A stretch of DNA of 55,803 nt from Oscillospiraceae bacterium (lineage in GTDB: Bacteria > Bacillota > Clostridia > Oscillospirales > Oscillospiraceae), in NCBI GenBank assembly GCA_902778665.1, contig CACYYN010000026.1, positions 1-55,803 of the forward strand, written 5' to 3'. Made by a program: the position numbers and the translations under genes. Shown here one piece after another: positions 18,573 through 28,048 of the stretch. Numbering within the stretch: position 1 is the first letter of the stretch; every line of letters begins with the position of its first letter. Below the pieces are notes generated by a model. It was given only the letters and a program-made list of their open reading frames with translations. It did not search any database and was not told the DNA's origin.

Positions 18573-19838
18573 ATGGCAGTGACAGTTTACCGGGGTGACA
18601 TTGCTTACGCGGAGAATGAAAAAACGCTGAGGACGGCGGAAGCATCCTATCTGGTGGTGGAGGATGGGTTCGTGAAGAATATCTTCCCCCAGCTGCCGGA
18701 GGAATATGGAGAGCTGCCGGTGACGGATTTCGGGAGGGGACTGATCATTCCGGCCTTCTCAGATCTGCACATCCACGCTTCCCAGTATGTGCAGCGCGGA
18801 ACGGGAATGGATAAGCTGCTCTTCGACTGGCTGAATGACTGCACCTTCCCCCAGGAGGCCAGGTTTGCGGACATGGAGTACGCGAGGCGGGTATATGACG
18901 CGCTGGTTCGGGATCTGATCCGGAACGGGACCTTCCATGCCTCCATTTTTACAACCGTGCATTATGAGGCGTCTGACTATCTCTTCCGTCTGCTTGACCG
19001 GAAGGGGCTCTACGCCTACACGGGTAAGGTGAACATGGACGTCAATTCGCCGGATTTCCTGCGGGAGGAGACAGAAGAATCTCTCAGGAGCACGGAGCGC
19101 TTCCTCGCAGAGCACGGCGACAGCCCGACGGTAAAGCCGATGCTGACACCCCGCTTTGCCCCAACCTGCAGTGAAAAGCTGCTGAAGGGGTTGGGAAAGC
19201 TGGCAAAAAAATACGCCTGCGGTGTGCAGACCCATCTGGTGGAATCTATTGCTGAGGTGAAGTGGACGCTGGAGCTCTTCCCCCAATACCGCTGCGACGC
19301 TGAAATCTATGAGAAATGCGGCCTGTTGGACGGCGGGCAGTCAATCTTTGCGCATGTGATCTTCCCGTCGGAGGAGGATCTTTCCATCCTGCGGAAGGCA
19401 GGCAGCATTGCCGTGCACTGCCCGGATGCAACCGCCAACGTCACCGCAGGGATTATGCCGGCTGCCGCCCTGAGCAAGCGGGAACTGCCGATCGCCCTCG
19501 GCACAGATATCGGAGCAGGGGCTGAGGCTGCGGTGTACCGCCAGGTCTCCAGGGCGGTGCAGCTATCCAAGCTGAAGGAGTTTTTTGAACCGGAGGGGAA
19601 CGGGCGGCTTTCCTTTGCGCAGGCGTTTTACATGGCTACGAAAGCAGGCGGCAGTGTGTTTGACCGGGTGGGGTCTCTGGAGCCGGGATACCGCTTCAAC
19701 GCCCTGGTGCTGGACGGCCTGGAGGATGACGTTGGCCCGATGGCACCGGCGGACCGGTTGGAGCGCTTCTGCTATGCAGGGGATGACCGAAATATCATCG
19801 CCCGCTTCCTGGACGGAAAACCGCTGGAGGCAGAATAA
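18573..19838 (+). CDS. guaD: Guanine deaminase
   Basis: An amidohydrolase converting guanine to xanthine and ammonia in purine salvage or catabolism. DLHIHASQ (His66, His68) gives the first metal ligands, QTHLVES the substrate and metal region, AHVIF the next His and GTDIGAG the final Asp. PTVKPMLTPRFAPTCS is characteristic of the guanine deaminase branch. The 421-residue length is complete. The ribosome site is AAGGAG. It stands alone between the divergent tetR gene and a probable minus-strand small RNA whose terminator overlaps its stop codon. Confidence 0.94.
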   Translation: MAVTVYRGDIAYAENEKTLRTAEASYLVVEDGFVKNIFPQLPEEYGELPVTDFGRGLIIPAFSDLHIHASQYVQRGTGMDKLLFDWLNDCTFPQEARFADMEYARRVYDALVRDLIRNGTFHASIFTTVHYEASDYLFRLLDRKGLYAYTGKVNMDVNSPDFLREETEESLRSTERFLAEHGDSPTVKPMLTPRFAPTCSEKLLKGLGKLAKKYACGVQTHLVESIAEVKWTLELFPQYRCDAEIYEKCGLLDGGQSIFAHVIFPSEEDLSILRKAGSIAVHCPDATANVTAGIMPAAALSKRELPIALGTDIGAGAEAAVYRQVSRAVQLSKLKEFFEPEGNGRLSFAQAFYMATKAGGSVFDRVGSLEPGYRFNALVLDGLEDDVGPMAPADRLERFCYAGDDRNIIARFLDGKPLEAE

Positions 19839-19975
19839 AAAAAACAGCCCTCCGCTTTCGCGGAGGGCTGGAAAGCTCATCGGAGCATTGAGCTGCCTTA
19901 CGGGGCTTTGGTGAAGGTCAAATTTATCACCGCCCTGTAAGCAAAGGACGTTTCATTTAACCCGTCCTTTGGACA
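19837..19975 (-). ncRNA. Probable small RNA gene with four hairpins
   Basis: A compact minus-strand transcription unit with no credible protein. Promoter TTGACT-17 bp-TATATT (20010-19982) predicts a start near 19975. The RNA would hold hairpin A (19942-19950 with 19963-19971, 9 bp), hairpin B (19897-19906 with 19932-19941, extended by 19910-19914 with 19927-19931), hairpin C (19874-19879 with 19889-19894) and an intrinsic terminator (AGCCCTCCGC/GCGGAGGGCT, 19846-19869) followed by eight U. Nearly every base lies in or near a stem. I do not recognise the family: no SRP tetraloop, 6S rod or known riboswitch core is apparent. Confidence 0.65.
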
Positions 19976-19981
19976 GCTATT

Positions 19982-20010
19982 AATATACTACGGCAGACGG
20001 CAAAAGTCAA
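19982..20010 (-). promoter_or_regulatory. Near-consensus sigma-70 promoter for the small RNA
   Basis: Minus strand TTGACT (20010-20005) and TATATT (19987-19982) with a 17-bp spacer. No open frame of useful size follows before the terminator at 19846-19869. Confidence 0.75.
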
Positions 20011-20073
20011 CCGGTTTACATAAGTGTTCACACTTTCTTCATATTTGTATTCACTATTTTGATAAAACCGGTC

Positions 20074-20102
20074 TTGCGAAAAGGACGAGATTCGTGTATG
20101 AT
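20074..20102 (+). promoter_or_regulatory. Promoter of the AEC transporter gene
   Basis: TTGCGA (20074-20079), a 17-bp spacer and TATGAT (20097-20102), 29 bp before the start codon. Confidence 0.6.
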
Positions 20103-20131
20103 CTGCAAAAAATAGGAAAAGAGGCAACGGT

Positions 20132-21070
20132 ATGCTCAACAGCTTTCTGACCATCGGCGAACAGATTTTTATTGTGTTTCTGCTGATGGCGGTAGGATAT
20201 ATCGGAGGAAAAACAGGCCTGATCACAAACGCTCTGGCTGACGGCATGAGCCTGCTGGTGATGAACATTGCAATTCCGGCCTCCATCATTATGGCCTTTC
20301 AGAGAGAGTTCGAGAGCAGGCTGGTGCACGAGTTTCTCCTCTCCATTGTGCTGGCACTGCTGGGCTATGTGCTTTTTCTCACGGTGGCATTTCTCACCAT
20401 ACGGGATAAGGACCGGAAGCGGCGGAACACGCTGATCTTCACGGCTGTGTTTGCCAACTGCGCCATGGTGGCTCTGCCGCTGCAGTCATCCCTCTTCGGG
20501 GCAGACGGCGTTTTCTTCGGGGCAGTGGCCGTTGCCATGTTCGACCTGATTTTCTGGCCTCTGGGCACGCTGATGATGACACCGGGGGAGAAGCCGAAGA
20601 AGGGTGAATTGCTGAAAAAGTGCATTGTGAACCCCTGCGTGATTGCAAATCTGGTTGCGCTGGCGCTGTTTTTCGGCAGAATCACCATCCCGTCGGTTCC
20701 TGCACAGGCGCTGGACAAACTGGGCAGCCTCTGCCTGCCGCTGTGTATGCTGGTGCTGGGGCAGAAGCTGACGCGCCGCCCTCTCGCCGAGCTGTTCACT
20801 GACCGGGGCAGCCTGCTGGCTGCTGCGGAGAGACTTGTGCTTTTCCCATTGCTGATCATCGCGGTGATGAAGCTGCTGCACATCGGCGGCACAGCAGCCA
20901 TGAGCGCACTGATTGCCATGGCGTCCCCTTCCGCAGCTTCGGTTGTTATGATTGCGGTGGCCTATAAACAGGATTCGGAGCTGGCGGCCAGCAGCGTTGC
21001 ATTGAGCACGGTGCTCTCGCTTCTTACCATGCCGCCTGTCATCTTCCTCGGCAGCATCCTGCTGCTGTGA
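20132..21070 (+). CDS. Auxin efflux carrier (AEC) family transporter
   Basis: A 312-residue inner-membrane protein with about ten hydrophobic segments. LMAVGYIGGKTGLI at the N-terminus and NIAIPASIIMAF match the AEC family, whose characterised bacterial members export or import organic acids such as malate. The two-fold repeated arrangement with a polar loop in the middle (DKDRKRRN) fits. Start ATG has AGAGGC upstream. It is monocistronic, with its own promoter and a strong terminator. The substrate cannot be told. Confidence 0.88.
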   Translation: MLNSFLTIGEQIFIVFLLMAVGYIGGKTGLITNALADGMSLLVMNIAIPASIIMAFQREFESRLVHEFLLSIVLALLGYVLFLTVAFLTIRDKDRKRRNTLIFTAVFANCAMVALPLQSSLFGADGVFFGAVAVAMFDLIFWPLGTLMMTPGEKPKKGELLKKCIVNPCVIANLVALALFFGRITIPSVPAQALDKLGSLCLPLCMLVLGQKLTRRPLAELFTDRGSLLAAAERLVLFPLLIIAVMKLLHIGGTAAMSALIAMASPSAASVVMIAVAYKQDSELAASSVALSTVLSLLTMPPVIFLGSILLL

Positions 21071-21089
21071 AGACTATATACTAAGTTTC

Positions 21090-21127
21090 CCACTTTCCCT
21101 CCGGCAAAGGAGGGGAAGTGGTTTTTT
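21090..21127 (+). terminator. Terminator after AEC transporter
   Basis: CCACTTTCCCTCC (21090-21102) pairs with GGAGGGGAAGTGG (21109-21121), one G-U pair, then six T. Confidence 0.9.
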
Positions 21128-21208
21128 GTTTATTTTTCCAGTTTCGGGCGGAGGAGAGCAGGCTATCGGAACCGTATGCCGTAAAAATAGATAAAAATGA
21201 AAAAATGC

Positions 21209-21256
21209 TTGATTTTGACCCGTCTGGAGTGTATACTCAACGCATAAAAATTCAAA
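21209..21256 (+). promoter_or_regulatory. arg operon promoter with ARG-box-like operator
   Basis: TTGATT (21209-21214), 17 bp, TATACT (21232-21237). Immediately downstream, overlapping the predicted start of transcription, GCATAAAAATTCAA (21242-21255) resembles the AT-rich ArgR/AhrC half-sites (TnTGAATWWWWATTCAnA), so arginine-dependent repression is likely. No argR gene is in the window. Confidence 0.65.
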
Positions 21257-21269
21257 CGGAGGAATAATT

Positions 21270-22484
21270 ATGAATAAAGCTGATATAAAGAAAGTGGTTC
21301 TTGCATATTCCGGCGGTCTGGACACTTCGGTGATCATCCCCTGGCTGAAGGAAAACTACAACAACTGCGAGGTCATCGCCGTGGCAGGCAATGTGGGCCA
21401 GGCGGATGAGCTGGAGGGCCTGGAGGAGAAGGCACTGAAGACGGGGGCTTCCAAGCTCTATGTGCTGGATCTGACGGATGAATATGTGGATGACTATATC
21501 ATTCCCTGCATGAAAGCTGGGGCAATTTATGAGGACTATCTGCTGGGCACAAGCCACGCAAGGCCCTGCATCGCCAAGGGGCTGGTGGATATTGCCCTGA
21601 AGGAAAAGGCAGACGCCATTGTGCACGGCTGCACGGGCAAGGGCAATGACCAGGTGCGTTTTGAGCTGGCCATCAAGCACTTCGCCCCCAACATGCCGGT
21701 GATTGCCCCATGGCGTGAGTGGAGCATCAAATCGAGGGATGAGGAGATTGACTATGCCGAGGCACACAACGTGCCGCTGCGCATCAACAGGGAGACCAAC
21801 TATTCCAAGGACAAGAATCTCTGGCATCTCTCCCATGAAGGGCTGGATCTGGAGGACACCGGCAACGAACCCCAGTATGAAAAAGAGGGATTTCTGGAGA
21901 TGGGCGTTTCCCCGATTCAGGCTCCCGATGAACCCACCTATGTGACGCTGGAGTTTGTGCAGGGCGTACCCACAACGCTTGACGGCGAGAAGATGAGCTG
22001 CAAGGAGATTATCCTCAAGCTCAACGAGCTGGGCGGAAAGAACGGCATCGGCCTGCTGGACATTGTGGAAAACCGCCTTGTGGGCATGAAATGCCGCGGC
22101 GTTTATGAAACCCCGGGCGGCACCATCCTCTACGCTGCCCACAGCGCCCTGGAGAGTATCTGCCTGGACAAGATGACCCTGCATGAAAAGCAGAAGCTGG
22201 CCATCACCTTCGGCGAGCTGGTGTACAACGGGCAGTGGTTCACCCCCCTGCGGGAGGCACTGAGCGCTTTTGTGGACAAGACGCAGGAGCGTGTCACCGG
22301 CAAGGTGAAGCTGAAGCTCTACAAGGGCAACATCATCAAGGCCGGGCTCTGGAGCGATTACTCGCTGTACAGTGAGTCTATTGCCACCTTCGGCGAGAGC
22401 GACTATGACCAGGCACAGGCTGCAGGATTCATCAACCTCTATGGTCTGCCCATCAAGGTGCAGGCTATGGTGGACGGCAAGTAA
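21270..22484 (+). CDS. argG: Argininosuccinate synthase
   Basis: Joins citrulline and aspartate with ATP to give argininosuccinate. The pyrophosphatase-type loop AYSGGLDTS near residue 11, the citrulline/aspartate region [30 protein letters not shown] and RDLWHLSHE-like [10 protein letters not shown] are all visible. Length 404 is typical. It is the first gene of an arginine operon read in one direction to 30110, behind a promoter with an ARG-box-like site and a GGAGG ribosome site. Confidence 0.97.
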   Translation: MNKADIKKVVLAYSGGLDTSVIIPWLKENYNNCEVIAVAGNVGQADELEGLEEKALKTGASKLYVLDLTDEYVDDYIIPCMKAGAIYEDYLLGTSHARPCIAKGLVDIALKEKADAIVHGCTGKGNDQVRFELAIKHFAPNMPVIAPWREWSIKSRDEEIDYAEAHNVPLRINRETNYSKDKNLWHLSHEGLDLEDTGNEPQYEKEGFLEMGVSPIQAPDEPTYVTLEFVQGVPTTLDGEKMSCKEIILKLNELGGKNGIGLLDIVENRLVGMKCRGVYETPGGTILYAAHSALESICLDKMTLHEKQKLAITFGELVYNGQWFTPLREALSAFVDKTQERVTGKVKLKLYKGNIIKAGLWSDYSLYSESIATFGESDYDQAQAAGFINLYGLPIKVQAMVDGK

Positions 22485-22489
22485 AGACG

Positions 22490-23863
22490 ATGCCGAAACT
22501 CTGGACGGGTGTGACCGCCGGCAATACCAGTGCGCTGGCGGATGACTTCAACTCATCCATCCGTTTTGATAAACGGATGTTCCGGCAGGATATCGAAGGG
22601 AGCATGGCACATGCGGCCATGCTCGCTTCCCGGCATATTCTCTCCGATGAGGACAGAGACAGCATCATTGCTGGGCTTGCGGGCATTCTGCAGGACCTGC
22701 AGGACGGCACGCTGGCTGTGGATGAGCAGGCGGAGGACATCCACATGTTTGTGGAACAGGTGCTCACCGAGCGTATCGGAGAGGCAGGGAAGCGGCTGCA
22801 CACCGCCCGCAGCCGGAATGACCAGGTGGCGCTGGACCTGCGGATGTATCTGCGGGGAGAGTGTGACGAGATCACTGCCCTTATAAAAAAGGTGCTGGAG
22901 GCACTTGCGGACCTGGCGGATGCCAACAAGGACACCATTATGCCCGGCTACACCCACCTGCAGCGGGCCCAGCCGGTGAGCTTCGGCCATTATATGATGG
23001 CCTACGCCATGATGCTGCTGCGGGATCTGGACCGGCTGAAGGACTGCCGCCGGCGCATCAATATTTCACCCATCGGATGCTGCGCCCTGGCGGGCACAAC
23101 CTATGACACTGACAGACGCATGGAGGCAGAGCTGCTGGGGTTTGACGATATCTGCCTGAACAGCATGGACGGGGTCTCTGACCGGGATTTCGCTGTGGAG
23201 CTGATGGGAGATATCTCCATATTGATGATGCATCTTTCCCGCATGGCCGAGGAACTGATCCTCTGGGCAAGCTGGGAGTTTCAGTTTATCAGCATTTCGG
23301 ACGCCTTCACCACCGGGTCCTCCATCATGCCGCAAAAACGCAATGCGGACATGGCGGAACTGATCCGGGGAAAGACGGGAAGAGTCTACGGGGACCTGAT
23401 GGGGCTGCTCACCACGCTCAAGGGCCTGCCGCTTGCCTATAACAAGGACATGCAGGAGGACAAGGAGGGTGTGTTTGATGCCTGTGACACCGTGAAGATG
23501 TGCCTGCAGATTCTTGCACCCATGCTGGCCACCATCACGGTGCGCAAAGAGAAGATGATGGAGGCGGCGCAGAAGGGATTTATCAATGCCACTGATCTGG
23601 CCGACTGGCTGGTAAAGAAGGGGATGTCCTTCCGCAGTGCCTATAAGATTTCAGGTCAGATTGTCAGCATGTGCATGGAAAAGGGCAGCGTGCTGGAGAG
23701 TGTGCCTCTGGAAGAATACAGAAAGTACAGTGATTTGTTCGACGAGACGATTTATCAGGCCATCGATCTGAAGGTCTGCATGGAAAAACGGATTTCGGAG
23801 GGCGGAACTTCAGCGGCGTCTGTGGAGAAACAGATTGCCGCGGTGAGGAGTGTGCTGAGATGA
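22490..23863 (+). CDS. argH: Argininosuccinate lyase
   Basis: Splits argininosuccinate into arginine and fumarate. The fumarase/aspartase superfamily signature GSSIMPQKRN is at 276-285 and the conserved TARSRNDQVALDLR and PGYTHLQRAQP segments are intact, as expected for an active tetramer. Starts 5 bp after argG and overlaps argC by 4 bp (ATGA). 457 residues is normal. Confidence 0.97.
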   Translation: MPKLWTGVTAGNTSALADDFNSSIRFDKRMFRQDIEGSMAHAAMLASRHILSDEDRDSIIAGLAGILQDLQDGTLAVDEQAEDIHMFVEQVLTERIGEAGKRLHTARSRNDQVALDLRMYLRGECDEITALIKKVLEALADLADANKDTIMPGYTHLQRAQPVSFGHYMMAYAMMLLRDLDRLKDCRRRINISPIGCCALAGTTYDTDRRMEAELLGFDDICLNSMDGVSDRDFAVELMGDISILMMHLSRMAEELILWASWEFQFISISDAFTTGSSIMPQKRNADMAELIRGKTGRVYGDLMGLLTTLKGLPLAYNKDMQEDKEGVFDACDTVKMCLQILAPMLATITVRKEKMMEAAQKGFINATDLADWLVKKGMSFRSAYKISGQIVSMCMEKGSVLESVPLEEYRKYSDLFDETIYQAIDLKVCMEKRISEGGTSAASVEKQIAAVRSVLR

Positions 23864-24774
23864 CAAAAATCTATATTGACGGGAGTGCCGGCACCACAGG
23901 CCTTCGCATCCGGGAGCGGCTGAACGGACGTGAGGGGCTGGAGATCCTCTCCCTGCCGGCTGAGATGAGGAAGGACAGCGCAGCGAGAGAAGAGGCCATC
24001 AACGCTGCCGACATCGCTTTTTTCTGCCTGCCGGATGCGGCCGCTGTTGAGGCTGCCGCCATGGTGCATGGAAGCACCGCGGTGATTGACACCTCCACTG
24101 CCCACCGGGTTTCGGAGGGATGGGCATACGGCTTTCCGGAACTGAAAGGGTACCGTGAAAAAATACAAAACAGCAGACGCATTGCCAACCCGGGCTGCCA
24201 TGCCAGCGGTTTTATATCACTGGTGCAGCCGCTGGTACAGGAGGGGCTGATCGCACCCGACACGGCACTGACCTGCTTCTCCGTCACCGGCTATTCCGGC
24301 GGCGGACGAAAGATGATAGAGGAATATGAGGCGGAAGGCAGAGACACAGCCTTCTCCTCACCCCGGCAGTATGCTCTGGGCCAAAGCCATAAGCATCTGC
24401 CGGAGATGCAGAAGATCTGCAGGCTGGAAACGGCACCCGTTTTCTGCCCCATTGTGGCAGACTATTACAGCGGCATGGCGGTGACGGTTCCGCTCTCCCG
24501 GAAGGATCTTCGGGGCAGCATGGAAGATATCCGTGCCCTCTACAAGGCGTGTTACCACAGCCCGGTTGTGCATTATGAGCCGGAGCTTGAACCTCTGGTG
24601 GCTGCTAATTGCATGGCTGACCGGGACGATATGATGATCGGCGTGGCGGGCAATGAGGAGCGGATTTTACTGATTTCGGTGTTTGACAATCTGGGGAAGG
24701 GCGCCTCCGGTGCAGCGATCCAGAACATGAATATCCTGCTCGGGCTGGAGGAAACCACCGGCCTGACACTTTGA
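23860..24774 (+). CDS. argC: N-acetyl-gamma-glutamyl-phosphate reductase (short type)
   Basis: NADPH-dependent reduction of acetylglutamyl phosphate to the semialdehyde. At 304 residues it is the short (type 2) form: IDGSAGTTGLRIRERL at the N-terminus is the nucleotide-binding loop, and Cys113 in NPGCHASGF is the catalytic nucleophile. GYSGGGRKMIEEYE is typical. Coupled to argH by a 4-bp overlap, with 10 bp before argJ. Confidence 0.95.
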   Translation: MTKIYIDGSAGTTGLRIRERLNGREGLEILSLPAEMRKDSAAREEAINAADIAFFCLPDAAAVEAAAMVHGSTAVIDTSTAHRVSEGWAYGFPELKGYREKIQNSRRIANPGCHASGFISLVQPLVQEGLIAPDTALTCFSVTGYSGGGRKMIEEYEAEGRDTAFSSPRQYALGQSHKHLPEMQKICRLETAPVFCPIVADYYSGMAVTVPLSRKDLRGSMEDIRALYKACYHSPVVHYEPELEPLVAANCMADRDDMMIGVAGNEERILLISVFDNLGKGASGAAIQNMNILLGLEETTGLTL

Positions 24775-24784
24775 GGAGGCAGTT

Positions 24785-26002
24785 ATGATCAATATGACAG
24801 CGGGCGGCATCTGTGCTGCGAAAGGGTTTTCTGCCGCAGGCATCCACTGCGGAATCCGGAAAAACCACAGTAAAAAAGATCTGGCACTGATTAAAAGCTG
24901 TGTGCGCGCCAGCGCAGCGGCTGTGTATACCACCAATCTGGTGAAGGGTGCGCCCATCACCGTGACGAAGTGGCATCTGGCAGACGGCAAAGCGCAGGCG
25001 GTGATCTGCAACAGCGGCAACGCCAACACCTGCAATGCCGACGGCATTGAGATTGCCGAGCAGATGAGCTGCCTCACGGCTGAGGCATTGGGCATCGAGG
25101 CAGAGGACGTGGTGGTGGCATCCACCGGCGTGATCGGCCAGCCGTTGAATCTTGCTCCGATTGCGGCAGGGATCCCTGTGCTGGCAGAGCAGCTTTCAGA
25201 GCAGGGGAGTGATGACGCCTGCGCCGCCATCATGACCACTGACACAAAGGAGAAGCAGGCTGCGGTGGAATTCACCATTGGTAACGCCGTGTGTCACCTT
25301 GGCGGCATCGCAAAGGGGAGCGGGATGATCCACCCCAACATGGCGACTATGCTGGTCTTCCTCACCACGGATGTGAATATTTCACCCGCTATGCTGCAGA
25401 AGGCGCTTTCCGGCGATGTGCAGAACACCTTCAACATGACCAGTGTGGACGGAGACACCTCTACCAATGACATGGCAGTGATTCTGGCAAACGGCCTTGC
25501 AGGCAATGAAGAGATCACGGAAGAGGGAAACGACTTCAACGTTTTCATGAGGGCCCTCAACACAGTGACGGTTGCCCTCTGCCGCATGATTGCCGGAGAC
25601 GGTGAGGGCGCCACGAAGCTGCTGGAATGCGTGGTATCCGGCGCAAAGACTCTTGCTGCGGCGAAAACCGTGGCCAGGGGCGTTATTTCCTCCAGCCTGA
25701 CCAAGGCTGCCATGTTCGGAGAAGACGCCAACTGGGGCAGGGTGCTCTGTGCCATCGGTTACTGCGGGGCGGATGTGGATATCAGCAAGGTGCATGTGGC
25801 ATTTCAGTCTGCCGCCGGAACGGTGACCGTATGCGAAAGGGGAGCGGGCGTGCCCTTCTCGGAGGAGGAAGCTGCAAAGGTCCTGCATGAGAAGGAAATT
25901 GATATTATCATAGACCTGAACGACGGTCCGGCTGCCGCCACGGCGTGGGGCTGTGACCTGACCTATGACTATGTGAAAATCAACGGAGATTACCGGACGT
26001 GA
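24785..26002 (+). CDS. argJ: Bifunctional ornithine acetyltransferase / N-acetylglutamate synthase
   Basis: Moves the acetyl group from acetylornithine to glutamate, recycling it, and in bifunctional members also makes acetylglutamate from acetyl-CoA. The autocleavage and catalytic Thr188 sits in HPNMATMLVF, so the precursor should self-process into alpha and beta chains. The FNMTSVDGDTSTND segment is also diagnostic. No argA or argE is seen nearby, consistent with the acetyl-recycling version of the pathway. Ribosome site GAGGAGG. Confidence 0.97.
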   Translation: MINMTAGGICAAKGFSAAGIHCGIRKNHSKKDLALIKSCVRASAAAVYTTNLVKGAPITVTKWHLADGKAQAVICNSGNANTCNADGIEIAEQMSCLTAEALGIEAEDVVVASTGVIGQPLNLAPIAAGIPVLAEQLSEQGSDDACAAIMTTDTKEKQAAVEFTIGNAVCHLGGIAKGSGMIHPNMATMLVFLTTDVNISPAMLQKALSGDVQNTFNMTSVDGDTSTNDMAVILANGLAGNEEITEEGNDFNVFMRALNTVTVALCRMIAGDGEGATKLLECVVSGAKTLAAAKTVARGVISSSLTKAAMFGEDANWGRVLCAIGYCGADVDISKVHVAFQSAAGTVTVCERGAGVPFSEEEAAKVLHEKEIDIIIDLNDGPAAATAWGCDLTYDYVKINGDYRT

Positions 26003-26895
26003 TGAATGAATTTACCAACGCCCAGCGTGCACAGGTGCTGACGGCTGCACTGCCCTATATCCGCAGATACAGCGGGAAGATTGTTGTGGTGAAGTACGGC
26101 GGCAACGCCATGGTCAGCGAAGAGCTGCGGCAGCAGGTGATGGAGGATATCGTCCTGCTGTGGCTTGTAGGTGTGAAGGTGGTTCTGGTGCACGGCGGCG
26201 GCCCGGAGATCAGTGACATGATGAAGCGCCTGGGCAAGAAAGCGGAGTTTGTTGACGGCCTTCGGGTGACAGATGCGGAAACTGTGGACATCGTGCAGAT
26301 GGTTCTGGCCGGCAAGGTGAACAAGACGCTGGTAAAGCTGCTGGAGCTCAAAGGCGGCAGGGCCATGGGCATATCCGGCATGGATGGCGGCCTCATCGAG
26401 GCAAAAATGAAAAACCCAGATCTGGGCTATGTGGGCAGCATCACTAAGGTCAACATTGGACCGGTGATGGATCTGCTGGAGAAGGGATATATCCCGGTGG
26501 TGTCTACCCTCGGCTGTGACGGAGAGGGGAACACCTATAACATCAACGGGGACACGGCAGCAGCATTTATTGCCGGAGCGCTTGGCGCTGAAAGACTCAT
26601 CATGATGACGGACATTGCCGGCGTGCTGCTGGACAGGAATGACCCCTCTACCCTGATCCCCAAACTCACCATCCCTGAGACGGTGAAGCTTTTTGAAAAC
26701 AACGTGATCGCCGGGGGAATGATCCCCAAAGTGGAATGCTGCATCGACGCCATTTTGAGAGGTGTTGAAAGCGCAATTATTATGGATGGGCGTGTGCCCC
26801 ACTCAATTCTGATGGAAATACTGACGGATGAAGGCGCAGGCACCATGGTGGTGCGTGGAGAGGAGAAAGAAAATGACGGATCTGAAGAGCATTGA
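25999..26895 (+). CDS. argB: Acetylglutamate kinase
   Basis: Phosphorylates N-acetylglutamate, the committed and usually arginine-inhibited step. VVKYGGNAM and VHGGGPEIS are the ATP and substrate loops of the amino-acid kinase fold, and NINGDTAAAFIAGALGA the C-terminal nucleotide site. 298 residues. The start is either GTG 25999 (4-bp overlap with argJ) or ATG 26002. Both give translational coupling. The N-terminal helix (NAQRAQVLTAALPYIRRYSGK) is the extension typical of arginine-inhibited hexameric forms. Confidence 0.96.
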   Translation: MMNEFTNAQRAQVLTAALPYIRRYSGKIVVVKYGGNAMVSEELRQQVMEDIVLLWLVGVKVVLVHGGGPEISDMMKRLGKKAEFVDGLRVTDAETVDIVQMVLAGKVNKTLVKLLELKGGRAMGISGMDGGLIEAKMKNPDLGYVGSITKVNIGPVMDLLEKGYIPVVSTLGCDGEGNTYNINGDTAAAFIAGALGAERLIMMTDIAGVLLDRNDPSTLIPKLTIPETVKLFENNVIAGGMIPKVECCIDAILRGVESAIIMDGRVPHSILMEILTDEGAGTMVVRGEEKENDGSEEH

Positions 26896-28048
26896 CAAAA
26901 CATATATTGCCAACACCTATGCCAGGTTCCCTCTGGAGCTGATCTCGGGCAAGGGCTCCATCGTGAAGGATGAGACCGGCAAGGAATATATCGATATGGG
27001 CAGCGGAATCGGCGTGACAGCCTTCGGCATCGCGGACGATGTCTGGAAGGCTGCCGTGAGCGAGCAGCTGGGAAAGCTGCAGCACATGTCAAACCTCTAT
27101 TATACTGAGCCCTGTGCCTTGCTGGCTCAGATGATATGCGAGAAGACGGGGATGAAGAAGGTGTTCTTCTGCAACTCGGGCGCGGAGGCTAACGAGGGCA
27201 TGATAAAAGCCGCCCGCAAGTATGCCGCCGAGAAGAAGGGGGCAGATTATTACACCATTGTGACGCTGGAGAACAGCTTTCACGGCCGCACACTGACGAC
27301 ACTGGCAGCAACCGGACAGGATCATTATCACGAGCTCTTCCAGCCCCTGACGCCGGGCTTTGTGCATGCACCGGCGAACGATCTGGAAGCTGTGAAGAAG
27401 GCCGCTCTTTCCAACAAGACTGCCGGCATCATGATTGAGTGCATCCAGGGCGAGGGCGGTGTCATCCCGCTGGAAGAGGACTTTGTGAAAGGGCTTGCTT
27501 TGTTCTGCAAGGAGCAGGATATCCTGCTGATGGTGGATGAGGTGCAGACCGGTAACGGGCGCACCGGCAAGCTCTATGCCTATATGAATTACGGCATCGA
27601 GCCTGATATTATCTCCACAGCCAAAGGGCTGGGCGGCGGATTGCCGTTGGGAGCAGTGATCTTCGGGGAGAAGACCGAGTATACTCTCGGCGCAGGCGAG
27701 CATGGCAGCACATTCGGCGGCAACCCGGTGTGCTGTGCCGGCGCTCTGAGCATTCTGAGCCGGATTGATGACAGCCTCCTGGCTGAAGTGAAGCAGAAGA
27801 GCAAGCTGGTGTTTGATGCACTGCAGGGGGCAAAGGGCGTAGAAGCTGTGAGCGGCATGGGACTGATGATCGGCGTGAAGACGGTTAAGCCTGCCGCTGA
27901 AGTGGTGAAAGAATGCATGGAGAAGGGTGTGCTGTGCCTGACGGCCAAAGACAAGGTACGTCTGCTGCCTGCACTGAATATCCCGGAGGATGTGCTGATG
28001 AAAGCGGTGGAGACCATCAAAGCAGTTTGTGCGGAGGATGAGGCATGA
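26873..28048 (+). CDS. argD: Acetylornithine aminotransferase
   Basis: PLP-dependent transamination producing acetylornithine. The class-III aminotransferase core is intact: [12 protein letters not shown], the [12 protein letters not shown] loop and Lys251 in [14 protein letters not shown]. Start chosen at ATG 26873 ([11 protein letters not shown]) because GGAGAGGAG precedes it at the right distance and homologues begin here. The longer frame from 26828 lies inside argB. The chosen start overlaps argB by 23 bp. 391 residues. Confidence 0.95.
   Translation: MTDLKSIDKTYIANTYARFPLELISGKGSIVKDETGKEYIDMGSGIGVTAFGIADDVWKAAVSEQLGKLQHMSNLYYTEPCALLAQMICEKTGMKKVFFCNSGAEANEGMIKAARKYAAEKKGADYYTIVTLENSFHGRTLTTLAATGQDHYHELFQPLTPGFVHAPANDLEAVKKAALSNKTAGIMIECIQGEGGVIPLEEDFVKGLALFCKEQDILLMVDEVQTGNGRTGKLYAYMNYGIEPDIISTAKGLGGGLPLGAVIFGEKTEYTLGAGEHGSTFGGNPVCCAGALSILSRIDDSLLAEVKQKSKLVFDALQGAKGVEAVSGMGLMIGVKTVKPAAEVVKECMEKGVLCLTAKDKVRLLPALNIPEDVLMKAVETIKAVCAEDEA

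Noticed and set aside
19837-19975. 6S RNA, SRP RNA or tmRNA identity for the small RNA
   Set aside because: The fold is a row of separate hairpins, with no 6S rod, no SRP GGAA-type tip and no tRNA-like domain.
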